A stretch of DNA of 55,385 bases. Origin: Riemerella anatipestifer. GTDB taxonomy: Bacteria; Bacteroidota; Bacteroidia; Flavobacteriales; Weeksellaceae. A program made the position numbers and the translations under genes. Of the stretch, positions 9,778-17,041 are shown in pieces (within the stretch, counting starts at the first letter, position 1; each line of letters begins with the position of its first letter). The notes below the pieces were generated by a model. The model saw only the letters and a list, made by a program, of their open reading frames with translations, searched no databases and had not been told where the DNA came from. The DNA lies in assembly GCF_009663465.1 (NCBI RefSeq), contig NZ_QXHU01000003.1, forward strand, positions 292,830 through 348,214, in the 5' to 3' direction.

Positions 9778-10148
9778 AAATTTGACAAATCATACATTTG
9801 TATAATTGCCAGGCAAATACCCATTGCGTCTTTGGGTTTCAAACTCCATTTGAGCTCCTCTGCTAAAACCTCTGTTTTCTCTTCAATATCTTTTTTGTTT
9901 CCCAACACGCATACTGCTATAAATTTCATTAGAGGGTCAATATTAGCCTCAAGCTCTCTAAGTAATGAGTTGTTATCTTCGCTAAGCAGGTTGAGCTTCA
10001 AGTCTACCGCATATTTGTTTGCGTGTAGAATGGTCCCATAGGTTACTGGCTTTATATGATGTTCTTTTTCTCCAGCATTAAACACAAAGCCTTGTTCAAC
10101 TAAAAGCTCCGCTTCTTTTCTCTCTTGTAAAACTTGTTCTTTCTTCAT
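9693..10148 (-). CDS. Tail assembly chaperone G-like protein
   Basis: A 151-residue protein starting at ATG 10148 (MKKEQVLQERKEAELLVEQG). A longer GTG-started reading would begin inside the terminator hairpin upstream and is rejected. Mostly helical, with a region LIDPLMKFIAVCVLGNKKDIE-like typical of tail chaperones placed between tail tube and tape measure. The zero-frame product ends about 28 codons after the slippery site, a usual geometry for G versus G-T. It probably coats the tape measure during tail assembly. Confidence 0.78.
   Translation of the reverse strand: MKKEQVLQERKEAELLVEQGFVFNAGEKEHHIKPVTYGTILHANKYAVDLKLNLLSEDNNSLLRELEANIDPLMKFIAVCVLGNKKDIEEKTEVLAEELKWSLKPKDAMGICLAIIQMYDLSNFISSIRLIGTMTITAPKKSLTTETLIDG
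9777..9783 (-). promoter_or_regulatory. -1 programmed ribosomal frameshift site (A AAT TTT)
   Basis: In the G frame the minus strand reads TCA AAT TTT ATA; the heptamer A-AAT-TTT has the X-XXY-YYZ form. Slipping back one base gives AAT TTT TAT ATC CTC, leading straight into the T frame. Zero-frame reading continues to a stop at 9693. I did not find a clear downstream stem-loop. Confidence 0.75.
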
Positions 10149-10160
10149 TTTCTTAAAGAA

Positions 10161-10198
10161 AAAAGCCACCACATAAGCATATTAGAGGTGGCTTTTGT
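10161..10198 (-). terminator. Strong hairpin terminator after tail tube gene
   Basis: AAAAGCCACC (10161-10170) and GGTGGCTTTT (10189-10198) are perfect 10-bp inverted arms with an 18-base loop. On the minus strand the hairpin is followed by TTTTTTCTTT. It lies between the tail tube gene and the chaperones, so it would reduce transcription of downstream tail genes relative to the abundant tube protein. Confidence 0.8.
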
Positions 10199-10221
10199 TT
10201 ATTGAGTTTTCAATGGTTAGT

Positions 10222-10722
10222 TTATTTCTCCATAAATGTAATAGCATCTACTCCTGCTTTTGTAGGAAGTTGCACAGATACTGATACTTGCATAGTCATA
10301 ACATTATCAGTTCCTATTTGACCTCCCAGAGGCTTAGCCGTTACTTTTCCATTAGGAATTTGAATGTTGTACCCCTCTTTGGTTTCAACCAAAAAAGAGC
10401 GTTCAATGGTAGGTTTGTTTACTGGAGGAGAATAAGTCTTTTTAGAGTTTACGGTCTTCACTGTACCTCCTAAATAATACGCTTGCGTTTCCAATGACGG
10501 ATTAGCCACCTCAAATTTAAAAGTGGTTTCTGAATCATTTTTTGAAATCGGTAAGCGTTTACCTTTTTCTTCTGTTTCTATCCACTGAATAGTTTCGTCA
10601 GTAGTTTCTAAGGTAGCGGTACCTTTTAGAGTTTCATCGTGTTCAGATAATGCGGTTCCCATTCCGCCATCTGCTGCTTTTTCTCCAGAAAGGAGTCTGT
10701 TTATTCCAAATGTCCAAGCCAT
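10222..10722 (-). CDS. Major tail (tube) protein
   Basis: A 166-residue protein of the size and position of siphovirus tail tube proteins. It begins MAWTFGINRLLSGEKAADGG and continues as predicted beta-sandwich with Thr-rich strands (LKGTATLETTDETIQW, TMQVSVSVQLPTKAGVDAITF). It is followed by a strong terminator, consistent with a high-copy structural gene. Assignment rests on order (after the terminator protein, before chaperones) and strand pattern. Confidence 0.8.
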   Translation of the reverse strand: MAWTFGINRLLSGEKAADGGMGTALSEHDETLKGTATLETTDETIQWIETEEKGKRLPISKNDSETTFKFEVANPSLETQAYYLGGTVKTVNSKKTYSPPVNKPTIERSFLVETKEGYNIQIPNGKVTAKPLGGQIGTDNVMTMQVSVSVQLPTKAGVDAITFMEK

Positions 10723-10733
10723 TTTTATTATTT

Positions 10734-11135
10734 TTATTGGTTAATAGTTCTTGTTTTTAGTCTTATGACTGACACCCATTCTTGGGCGTTTTGCACTTTA
10801 TAATTTCGTTGATATTCTATATCAATGTAGGTTTTCTTTTCGGCTATGTAATAATCCTTAAACAAAGGCATTAGCAACTTTGTAGCCTCGTTTAGAAGTT
10901 TTAAATCTGGGAGATGACTTCGTCCGTCAAAAAGGTCTTTCGCATAGATATTGACTAACACAACCGACTCTTGAAGTATGGTATTTGGCACGGATAAAGC
11001 CCCAATAACCACATCGTTTTTGTCGCTATCAAAAGGTCTTTCCCCCAAATAAACATCGCCGTTAATTAGACTTTTAATGTTACTATTAGATACACTTTTA
11101 TAGACAATACTTGCCAAATCTAACGATGTAATCAT
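10734..11135 (-). CDS. Tail terminator / completion protein
   Basis: A 133-residue protein (IVYKSVSNSNIKSLINGDVYLGERP, VLVNIYAKDL) with the helix-beta pattern of gpU-like tail terminators, which cap the tube and join it to the head. The gene overlaps the upstream gp10-like gene by four bases and precedes the tube gene by 11 bases. Assignment is by synteny and overall pattern. Confidence 0.62.
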   Translation of the reverse strand: MITSLDLASIVYKSVSNSNIKSLINGDVYLGERPFDSDKNDVVIGALSVPNTILQESVVLVNIYAKDLFDGRSHLPDLKLLNEATKLLMPLFKDYYIAEKKTYIDIEYQRNYKVQNAQEWVSVIRLKTRTINQ

Positions 11136-11614
11136 AACCCTTCTTTTTTTCTCATAGAGGCTACTATCCCCTCTACAACTTTATTTATTTCATTTTTAGC
11201 CAATGTTTCGGCTGGTTTCAAAACATCTAAATGATGAACATCTTCCACATAACTCGCATAATTCATTCCCGCCACTACAATCAAAGCATAGCCTTCTGTA
11301 AATTCTTCTGCTAATTTCTTAGCAAGAGCTTCTCCCACTTCTTCGCCTTTTGGGTCGGTAGATTTAAACTTACTTCCTCTCTTCTCTACTCCAAAGAAAC
11401 TATCTGTAATTTTCCCGTTGATAACGACCACATAGCCTATGGAATTTCTAAGATTAGCGGTCTGGTCTTCGTAAGTGTTTAGCGTTCTCGCAAGAACCAC
11501 ACATTTCATTCCCAGATAGTTCAAATTCTTGCGAATAAGATTTTCCAACTGCCTTTTCTTCTGTTGCAGATAATCTTCTAAACTCGCCATATTGAATTTG
11601 GCTTCTATACCCAT
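11132..11614 (-). CDS. HK97 gp10-like neck/tail completion protein
   Basis: A 160-residue protein starting MGIEAKFNMASLEDYLQQKK. A helical N-terminus is followed by LNYLGMKCVVLARTLN and TANLRNSIGYVV, typical of the HK97 gp10 family, and by AGMNYASYVEDVHHLDVL, the usual G-x-x-YA-x-x-x-E end segment. Works at the head-tail neck. Overlaps both neighbours by a few bases, as in compact phage operons. Confidence 0.75.
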   Translation of the reverse strand: MGIEAKFNMASLEDYLQQKKRQLENLIRKNLNYLGMKCVVLARTLNTYEDQTANLRNSIGYVVVINGKITDSFFGVEKRGSKFKSTDPKGEEVGEALAKKLAEEFTEGYALIVVAGMNYASYVEDVHHLDVLKPAETLAKNEINKVVEGIVASMRKKEGL

Positions 11615-11925
11615 AATCTACAATGTAATTGAGTGGTTGAAAAGCGTAAAACAAACCCTACAAGCCTTGTTTTACCTTTATCTAACACCTTTATTTTTGC
11701 ATTAGTTGAAATTTCAGGTGTTCCCACTGGCATAACTACTTTAGATGCATATTTTGATACTTCCCCAGATTCCGTAGCGACAATATTTCCTGCCCTTGCG
11801 GGTATATCTCTACATTTTGAATGAAATACCCACTGTTCCGTTGAGGGAATAGGGAAACCATTTTCATCTCTACCACCAGAGGTTACTTGCATCATATATA
11901 AGTCGTAAGGGTATTGTTCCATCAC
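11605..11925 (-). CDS. Head-tail joining (head closure) protein
   Basis: A 106-residue protein beginning MMEQYPYDLYMMQVTSGGRDENGFP. The small beta-barrel pattern and the phrase CRDIPARAG fit head closure proteins (SPP1 gp16/HK97 gp9-like). It sits between the capsid-adjacent connector and the gp10-like gene. Overlaps the downstream gene by 10 bases. Confidence 0.65.
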   Translation of the reverse strand: MMEQYPYDLYMMQVTSGGRDENGFPIPSTEQWVFHSKCRDIPARAGNIVATESGEVSKYASKVVMPVGTPEISTNAKIKVLDKGKTRLVGFVLRFSTTQLHCRLWV

Positions 11926-12254
11926 GCCAAAAAACTCATATCTCTAACTTCGTTTTTTCCACTCTCCAAAAGATTTGGAACACCTAACCGCTTACACTCC
12001 ATAGCATACCAATTCATAATAGCACTTCTATCGTACTTTATAGAATAATCATCTTCCGATACATCGGGTTTTATCAGCAGGGTAAGGATTATTTCTAAAA
12101 AGTTTTTATCCAAGTTTTTAGAATCGTCTGGCGAAACTAAAGCCTCTCCATCCATCTCGTTTGAAAGGATAAAAACATCTAAACTTTCATCAGGAATAGT
12201 AATTCCCAATATTTTCATCTTCGCTAAGAAATAACCCTTTACCGTTACTGACAT
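11922..12254 (-). CDS. Head-tail connector protein
   Basis: A 110-residue helical protein (DYSIKYDRSAIMNWYAMECKR) located directly after the capsid gene, where gp6/gp15-type connector adaptors are found. It starts with ATG 8 bases after the capsid stop and overlaps the next gene by four bases. Assignment is positional; no diagnostic motif. Confidence 0.55.
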   Translation of the reverse strand: MSVTVKGYFLAKMKILGITIPDESLDVFILSNEMDGEALVSPDDSKNLDKNFLEIILTLLIKPDVSEDDYSIKYDRSAIMNWYAMECKRLGVPNLLESGKNEVRDMSFLA

Positions 12255-12261
12255 CCTAAAA

Positions 12262-13362
12262 TTATAAAAGTGTTGCTACATCTTTCTCCGTAGTCAATAA
12301 GTGAATACTATTGATAGATTCAATTACTGGCCACGCATTACATTCCGCTTTTGTAAACTCTCTAAATGGTTCGTTTTGCTTCCATTTAGATACTAATACA
12401 CGCCCTGCATTTGCATATTTAATGTTTTCCACAGGGTTCATTTCTTCAACCGCCAAAGCATTTTTAATTACCCCTAGTTTACCGTCTGGGATAAATGAAA
12501 GATTTTTAGATTCAAAAGGACTTGTGATGGTTGGAGCTCCATTTTTCTCTATTGACACTTTTTTGTCTACGATTTCAAATACTGGTAGTTCTGATTCTTC
12601 CATATATTTGTTCAATCTATTAAAAGTAAGAGGAGCGGTTTCTGCTGATGAAGCTGCTTTCGTCAAACCATAAAACGCCGCAAGAGTGTCCTTTACCTCT
12701 TTAGATTTTATCATTTCATTCATCTTGTTTTTACTAATTAGAATTTTAGCAAAATCACAATTTGCCTTATTCACCACACTTTGAATGTCCTGAATAGGTG
12801 TTGCATTAGATGCATCACTCCAAGAGGTGCTCACTGTTGTTTTATTTTCATCAGGCATTAACAAGTCAATATCGGGAACAATAATACCGTCTGGGTTGTT
12901 GTCCACATTGATATCTATTTTTCCTGTTGATATGGCTTGAAGCGCCAAAAAGTCAATTCTATTATGGATAGAATCCACTACTTTTTTTACATCGTCCCAA
13001 ATCAATTTTAGGGCTTGCATCTTTTTTTGTTGGTCCTTTACACCTGGCATATTCAACAACGACATATAATGTCGGTATTGATTTTCATTTAGCGGTATCA
13101 TTCGCTTAATAGCAGGAATTTCTCCTGTTAGTTTAGCCAAAGCCTCACGAGTAGCTAAAGGAGTTTCTGAATCCCTTGCTACAACTGTAGCTACCGCATT
13201 GATTACCGCACTTCCTAAAACAGAAGTATAATCTAGAGAAATTTGAGGCGTATCCCACTCAAAATATTTCGTATACCAAGGTTGATTGAACTTTTCTAAT
13301 CTCGTGTCTATGAGGATTTGCATATTCTCTGCATATCCCCCAAATACTGATAATTCTGCCAT
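12262..13362 (-). CDS. Major capsid protein, gpE family
   Basis: A 366-residue protein with the pattern of the phage capsid protein E family rather than the HK97 gp5 family: N-terminal LIDTRLEKFNQPWYTKYFEW, central VDSIHNRIDFLALQAISTGK, and C-terminal VSKWKQNEPFREFTKAECNAWPVI. Preceded by a small decoration-like gene and a scaffold-like gene, the usual head order. No prohead protease gene is seen nearby. Confidence 0.85.
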   Translation of the reverse strand: MAELSVFGGYAENMQILIDTRLEKFNQPWYTKYFEWDTPQISLDYTSVLGSAVINAVATVVARDSETPLATREALAKLTGEIPAIKRMIPLNENQYRHYMSLLNMPGVKDQQKKMQALKLIWDDVKKVVDSIHNRIDFLALQAISTGKIDINVDNNPDGIIVPDIDLLMPDENKTTVSTSWSDASNATPIQDIQSVVNKANCDFAKILISKNKMNEMIKSKEVKDTLAAFYGLTKAASSAETAPLTFNRLNKYMEESELPVFEIVDKKVSIEKNGAPTITSPFESKNLSFIPDGKLGVIKNALAVEEMNPVENIKYANAGRVLVSKWKQNEPFREFTKAECNAWPVIESINSIHLLTTEKDVATLL

Positions 13363-13383
13363 TTTTTCTTACTTCTTTTTAGG

Positions 13384-13740
13384 TTAATATGATTGGGAGA
13401 ATATGATATTTCCCTCTAACTTTTCTTTGATTTGCGGAGTAATACCCGTTACTCTGCTTTCATAAACAGTCCCTCTAATCACAACAGAAAGCGGTGCTTT
13501 ATCTCCAATAACAATATCGTCGTAAAGCAAACCTTTTGCATCTGTACCGTCCGTTTTTGCCTTTTTGGCAATTCGGGTTTTCTCGTCAAACGCTATCGGC
13601 GTTCCTGCTGACAGGATTTCGCCCTCCTTAAGCCCTGTTTTATCTAAAGCAAAACCACCTTTTGCTGTTTCCAAAACTTTTGCCCATACAGGAATACTTC
13701 TGTTTTCCGATACTTTTTTAGGCTCTAAATATTTTCCCAT
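13384..13740 (-). CDS. Head decoration / fibre-like protein
   Basis: A 118-residue beta-rich protein (LSAGTPIAFDEKTRIAKKAK, LSVVIRGTVYESRVTGITP) placed just before the capsid gene. Phage gpD-like decoration or head-fibre proteins of this size and place stabilise the expanded capsid. The GTPIAFDE / VIRGTVYE pattern is typical of these small capsid-surface proteins. Role inferred from position and fold type. Confidence 0.62.
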   Translation of the reverse strand: MGKYLEPKKVSENRSIPVWAKVLETAKGGFALDKTGLKEGEILSAGTPIAFDEKTRIAKKAKTDGTDAKGLLYDDIVIGDKAPLSVVIRGTVYESRVTGITPQIKEKLEGNIIFSQSY

Positions 13741-13749
13741 AATTGTTCG

Positions 13750-14358
13750 TTAAAATTGTTTGTTAAACTCTTCAATATCATTTTTGATAGCAGTATTTTC
13801 CACACCATTACCACTTGAAGACATTGGAGAAAATCCATTTCCTGCACTATTAGAGACCCTTTCCTTTACGATTTCCTCATAAATTTCTGTTTGCTTTGTT
13901 ACAAAAGCATTTAGTGATTCTTCGTTTTCAAAGTTTCTCTCAAACATAGCAGCCTCAATTTCTTTGTCTGTCATTTTTAGCTCCTTCAATCTTGCAACAG
14001 CTTTCTCGTTTAACGACTTTACCACTTGCCCTTTCTCAATATTGTCAAGTCTTTCTGAAATCTGTTTTAGATATTCGCCTATTGTTGGTTCAGCTTCTTT
14101 GTCTGCCCCAGACTTCTTATCAGGCACTTGTTCTTTCTTCACTTTTTCTACCGCAGAGTTTACTCTTGTGTCTATTTCAGACTGTAACACCTTTGCCAGC
14201 GATTCATAACTTTTACATTGTTCGATGATTTCTTCTGCTGTGGAGTTTTCTGTATAAGAACCCTCAATCAGTTTAGTAATTTCGCCCAATGTGCTTTCAG
14301 AAAGCCCAAACTTTGTGAAATGCTTTTTAATGATTTGTAAAAATTCTGCTTTTGTCAT
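13750..14358 (-). CDS. Capsid scaffolding protein
   Basis: About 202 residues when started at ATG 14358 (MTKAEFLQIIKKHFTKFG). An upstream in-frame ATG at 14466 would add 36 hydrophobic residues translated from the operator/promoter region and is rejected. Highly charged, helical, coiled-coil-like (VNSAVEKVKKEQVPDKKSG, LKQISERLDNIEKGQ), Gly/Ser/Asn-rich near the end, and just upstream of decoration and capsid genes, the place of scaffold proteins. Upstream at 14391-14411 is a palindrome shared with two other prophage promoters. Confidence 0.72.
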   Translation of the reverse strand: MTKAEFLQIIKKHFTKFGLSESTLGEITKLIEGSYTENSTAEEIIEQCKSYESLAKVLQSEIDTRVNSAVEKVKKEQVPDKKSGADKEAEPTIGEYLKQISERLDNIEKGQVVKSLNEKAVARLKELKMTDKEIEAAMFERNFENEESLNAFVTKQTEIYEEIVKERVSNSAGNGFSPMSSSGNGVENTAIKNDIEEFNKQF

Positions 14359-14390
14359 TGAAAATGATATTTTGATAGTCAAAAATATGA

Positions 14391-14415
14391 TTTGTATCCA
14401 ATAGATACAAAAATA
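14391..14415 (-). promoter_or_regulatory. Shared palindromic operator (copy 1) overlapping a -7 box
   Basis: TTTGTATC-CAATA-GATACAAA spans 14391-14411. A minus-strand -7 box TATTTTTG (14415 to 14408) overlaps its edge, so a bound protein would block transcription toward the scaffold gene. The 17-bp core TGTATC-YAATA-GATACA recurs at 22990-23006 and 29887-29903. Confidence 0.7.
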
Positions 14416-14472
14416 TAAATCTGATTTATAGTTATTTATGAATTTATATATTGAACTATTTAACATTTAAGG

Positions 14473-14502
14473 TTGAAATAACAAATATATTAACTATTTT
14501 TG
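14473..14502 (+). promoter_or_regulatory. Bacteroidota-type promoter for the 14,531 gene
   Basis: TTG (14473-14475), a 19-base spacer, and TATTTTTG (14495-14502) match the flavobacterial -33/-7 consensus. It points toward the plus-strand gene at 14531 and lies back to back with the scaffold promoter. Confidence 0.6.
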
Positions 14503-14530
14503 CATATAAATAACTCGTAAAAGAAAAGCA

Positions 14531-14905
14531 ATGAGTAAAGCGGAAAAGCTAATTAAAAACATTAGTCAGCGAATATCTGACTTAAAGAGTAAAGAATCAG
14601 AGTTAAAAGCCAAACTTTTATCTAATTTTTATGGTTATTTTGATGTTTATTCAGAAGACCTTTTAAAAACACAGGTCTTAATTGGTGAGTATGAAAGGAC
14701 TTTAAACTATATATCTGTTGCGGATAGTTCTATCATAGAAAAATATTTACTTGAAAGAAGACAAGTTATTTTAAATTCGTTAATGGAGGACAAACTATCA
14801 GGCATATCCTCTAATCAATATTATAATCTAAAGTACATCAGTACAATAGAAGTAAACAGAAAAATAGCTTACGAATTATACAACTGGCTATCTATTTTGA
14901 AATAG
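14531..14905 (+). CDS. Hypothetical plus-strand prophage gene in head module
   Basis: A 124-residue, mostly helical, Lys/Ser/Leu-rich protein (MSKAEKLIKNISQRISDLKS, then EYERTLNYISVADSS). I do not recognise it. It is transcribed against the late operon from its own promoter, as expected for a moron expressed in the lysogen. Followed within 30 bases by another small plus-strand gene and then a candidate ncRNA. Confidence 0.6.
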   Translation: MSKAEKLIKNISQRISDLKSKESELKAKLLSNFYGYFDVYSEDLLKTQVLIGEYERTLNYISVADSSIIEKYLLERRQVILNSLMEDKLSGISSNQYYNLKYISTIEVNRKIAYELYNWLSILK

Positions 14906-14921
14906 TTTTGTAAATAGTTCT

Positions 14922-14929
14922 TACCTTTG
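14922..14929 (+). promoter_or_regulatory. -7 box TACCTTTG giving a near-leaderless transcript
   Basis: TACCTTTG ends four bases before the ATG at 14934, so the next gene would be translated from a leaderless or almost leaderless mRNA. A TTG lies 22 bases upstream of the box. Confidence 0.5.
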
Positions 14930-14933
14930 CGGT

Positions 14934-15161
14934 ATGAATGAAACAAAGATATACCATATCAGCTTTTTTGAATCTGTAAACGGTAAGAAAGATTATTATT
15001 TCGGTAGTATATCTGCTATATTTAGCTGTTTTACTACAGAACAAGTTGGAGTTGCAGCATCTACATTATACAACCTTAAGTTGAATATTGGAGATGAGCA
15101 CAGAACCAAATTTTGCCTTATCAAAAAAGAAAGGTTGATAAGAAAAAGTAAAGAGAATTAG
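14934..15161 (+). CDS. Small hypothetical prophage protein
   Basis: A 75-residue protein starting MNETKIYHISFFESVNGKKD with a basic end (KERLIRKSKEN). The pattern suggests a small alpha-beta fold; a region TEQVGVAASTLYN may be a helix. No family recognised. It has its own -7 box and is followed by the candidate ncRNA promoter at 15170, so gene and RNA may belong together. Confidence 0.55.
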   Translation: MNETKIYHISFFESVNGKKDYYFGSISAIFSCFTTEQVGVAASTLYNLKLNIGDEHRTKFCLIKKERLIRKSKEN

Positions 15162-15169
15162 AAATTTCG

Positions 15170-15177
15170 TATATTTG
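15170..15177 (+). promoter_or_regulatory. -7 box TATATTTG of candidate ncRNA
   Basis: Perfect TAnnTTTG match eight bases after the stop of the preceding gene. No open reading frame follows; instead there is a structured stretch ending in a strong terminator. No clear -33 TTG at the standard distance. Confidence 0.5.
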
Positions 15178-15182
15178 CATTG

Positions 15183-15315
15183 ACGGGGAGGTGGACATAA
15201 AGGCAGTAATGCCCTGAAAATCTCGGTCAGAATCCGATTAAGTTCGTGAAAATATACCACTACGGTTAGTATATTTATTAAGAGGGGCTATTTCATAGAA
15301 CCTCTTATTTTTTTT
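15183..15315 (+). ncRNA. Candidate structured small RNA of about 130 nt
   Basis: Between a TATATTTG box and an intrinsic terminator lies a non-coding stretch with three hairpins: GGCA-GTAA-TGCC at 15202-15213 (a GNRA-type tetraloop), CGG-tcagaat-CCG with flanking AAT/ATT around 15220-15240, and AATATAC/GTATATT arms at 15251-15257 and 15269-15275. The terminator AAGAGG...CCTCTT (15280-15306) is followed by eight T. No ORF longer than a few codons fits. I match it to no known family. It faces the convergent head-protein gene, whose stop overlaps the terminator, so its 3' end is also antisense to that mRNA end. Confidence 0.5.
15280..15315 (+). terminator. Intrinsic terminator of the candidate ncRNA
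   Basis: AAGAGG (15280-15285), 15-base loop, CCTCTT (15301-15306), then A and eight T (15308-15315). It overlaps the stop codon of the convergent gene ending at 15305. Confidence 0.75.
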
Positions 15316-17041
15316 GTTCCCATTGTTTTATAAAATTCTTTTTTGAAATTTTACTTCCTAAATGTCGTCGAGTTAAAGAAATTAAACGACTACCTTTAAA
15401 CATAATTATCTCTTTCACATTATCATTATTTTCAAAGAACCACTTAATATTTCCATATATCTCATTTGTATCTTTTGTTCCTACAATATCCAATATCGCT
15501 CTATCGGACTGTGTACTTGCTTCTATCAACCTCTGTTTTATGGTGCTTTTCCCATTGATAGTTTTACCTTCAAGATAATAATATTTGTTACCTTTAACTC
15601 CTATGAAATCTGCACTTTTAACCCCAGATACATTGGGAAGTAAATATACATCGTACCCATTTTGGAGCAATTTTTTAGCAATGGTTATATTCTTAGGCAT
15701 TTCGTGAGCCTTCAAAAGTTCATCAAATTGCTTGATATTGAACCCATAAATTTTATTATCAGCATTTGATAAGTGCCTAACGACTTCAAACTCTTTCATT
15801 TGAGTAATGGCTTTCAATATGGATACCTTTTCGGCATTTACTTCAAGTTTATTGTAATAATTGACGGCTTGGCTAATTCCTTTAAGACCCATTGTAGCCA
15901 ATCCACCTGTAACATCTGAAAAGATAATGTTTGTACTAACTTTCTTTACAGCCAACTGATTGTGCTTGCCTATTTTGTCTCTTAGCAAATTATACTCTCC
16001 AAACAAATACCCTCTATTCTGTTGCATCCAATAAGGCTGAACCCTCACAGTATCTATCTTATGCTTATTATCTTTTACCCATTTTTGTAGTGGCTCGTGT
16101 AATTTAGTAATCTCATTGGCACTCCTCAATGGTTCTTTGCCTTCTAATATTCTTTCGTTGTCTGCCTGTATTTCTGCAAATGACTTAAGTATCGGTATAG
16201 TAGTACAACGGCATTGCGGATGCCAACCCCAAAACTTAAAATGCTTCGGATATTTCCCCGCCATACTTGCACAGAATGGACAATGATTAGGATTATTTGA
16301 TAGCCTAATCTCAATGCCAATCACAAAATCAAACTCTTGATATTTTAGATAGTTAGCTTCGTGGTATGCCATATTATTCTCTGTCCTCGTCAAACGCATT
16401 GCGTTTTTATAACTTGAACGGTACACGCCTTGTCCAGGGTGGTATTCTTTGGCTCTTTGAGAAAGCACCAATTGTCCGTGCTTATCCCTTACTTTTCTGT
16501 ATAAGCGGTCTGGTTCTTTTAAGTAACTTCTTAAATCCCTTGATAATTCCGATGCCGATTTACCTTCCCCCAAACCAATATCTAATCCTAACTCAATTTC
16601 GTTTTTGAATTGATTGGTATAGTTCCAAATTCTATCGGAAAGGCGTAAACCGTCCGTTTTTCTATTTTGAAAGGCTAAAAGAGCTTCCATATTAGGACGG
16701 TTGTATTTGTTTATTAGTGTTTTATTTAGATTGGTTCTTTTAGCTATTTCATCTACTAATTGCTTTTGTTTTCTCTCTGCTAATAACCATTCTTTAGAAG
16801 AATTATTTTGTATTGTGACCTCAATGTTTTTAGCAAACTTTTCAAAAAGTTGGTCTATTTGCTTTTGTAGTGCGGGATAATCTTTCAAATGAAAGGGCTT
16901 CGTCTTATCCACTTTATTCAACGATGAAAGCCTTGACACTTTTTGTATCAAGGCATAGTATATTTTGGCAATTTCTTTTACATATTGCTCCACACGATTA
17001 AAGTGCAGCCTGTCAAATAAGTCATCGTGCAGTTTACTCAT
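15305..17041 (-). CDS. MuF/SPP1 gp7-like head protein with C-terminal nuclease-like (PBECR/CdiA-type) domain
   Basis: A 578-residue protein. Residues about 100-285 match the phage head morphogenesis (Mu gpF) family: RTENNMAYHEANYL and a zinc-type cluster CPFC (254-257) with HPQCRC (274-279). Such minor head proteins ride in the capsid. Residues about 430-578 are an added domain: IAKKLLQNGYDVYLLPN, KSADFIGVKGNKYYYLEGKT, STQSDRAILDI, resembling the CdiA-type/BECR-fold RNase toxins found at the ends of polymorphic toxins and of phage polyvalent head proteins. It may be ejected into the host with DNA. No adjacent immunity gene is obvious. The nuclease call is by resemblance of motifs, not proven residues. 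Confidence 0.8.
   Translation of the reverse strand: MSKLHDDLFDRLHFNRVEQYVKEIAKIYYALIQKVSRLSSLNKVDKTKPFHLKDYPALQKQIDQLFEKFAKNIEVTIQNNSSKEWLLAERKQKQLVDEIAKRTNLNKTLINKYNRPNMEALLAFQNRKTDGLRLSDRIWNYTNQFKNEIELGLDIGLGEGKSASELSRDLRSYLKEPDRLYRKVRDKHGQLVLSQRAKEYHPGQGVYRSSYKNAMRLTRTENNMAYHEANYLKYQEFDFVIGIEIRLSNNPNHCPFCASMAGKYPKHFKFWGWHPQCRCTTIPILKSFAEIQADNERILEGKEPLRSANEITKLHEPLQKWVKDNKHKIDTVRVQPYWMQQNRGYLFGEYNLLRDKIGKHNQLAVKKVSTNIIFSDVTGGLATMGLKGISQAVNYYNKLEVNAEKVSILKAITQMKEFEVVRHLSNADNKIYGFNIKQFDELLKAHEMPKNITIAKKLLQNGYDVYLLPNVSGVKSADFIGVKGNKYYYLEGKTINGKSTIKQRLIEASTQSDRAILDIVGTKDTNEIYGNIKWFFENNDNVKEIIMFKGSRLISLTRRHLGSKISKKNFIKQWEQKK

Noticed and set aside
13750-14466. Longer start for the scaffold gene at 14466
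   Set aside because: The extra 36 residues would be translated from the promoter and palindromic operator; ATG 14358 starts a normal scaffold N-terminus.
15200-15245. Short resemblance (CTGAAAATC...GGTCAGAATCC) to parts of a cobalamin riboswitch
   Set aside because: The essential box and long-range helices are missing, it is too short, and no transport or B12 gene follows.
15066-15260. 64-codon minus frame between 15066 and 15260
   Set aside because: It overlaps the 14934 gene and the candidate ncRNA on the other strand and has unlikely composition.
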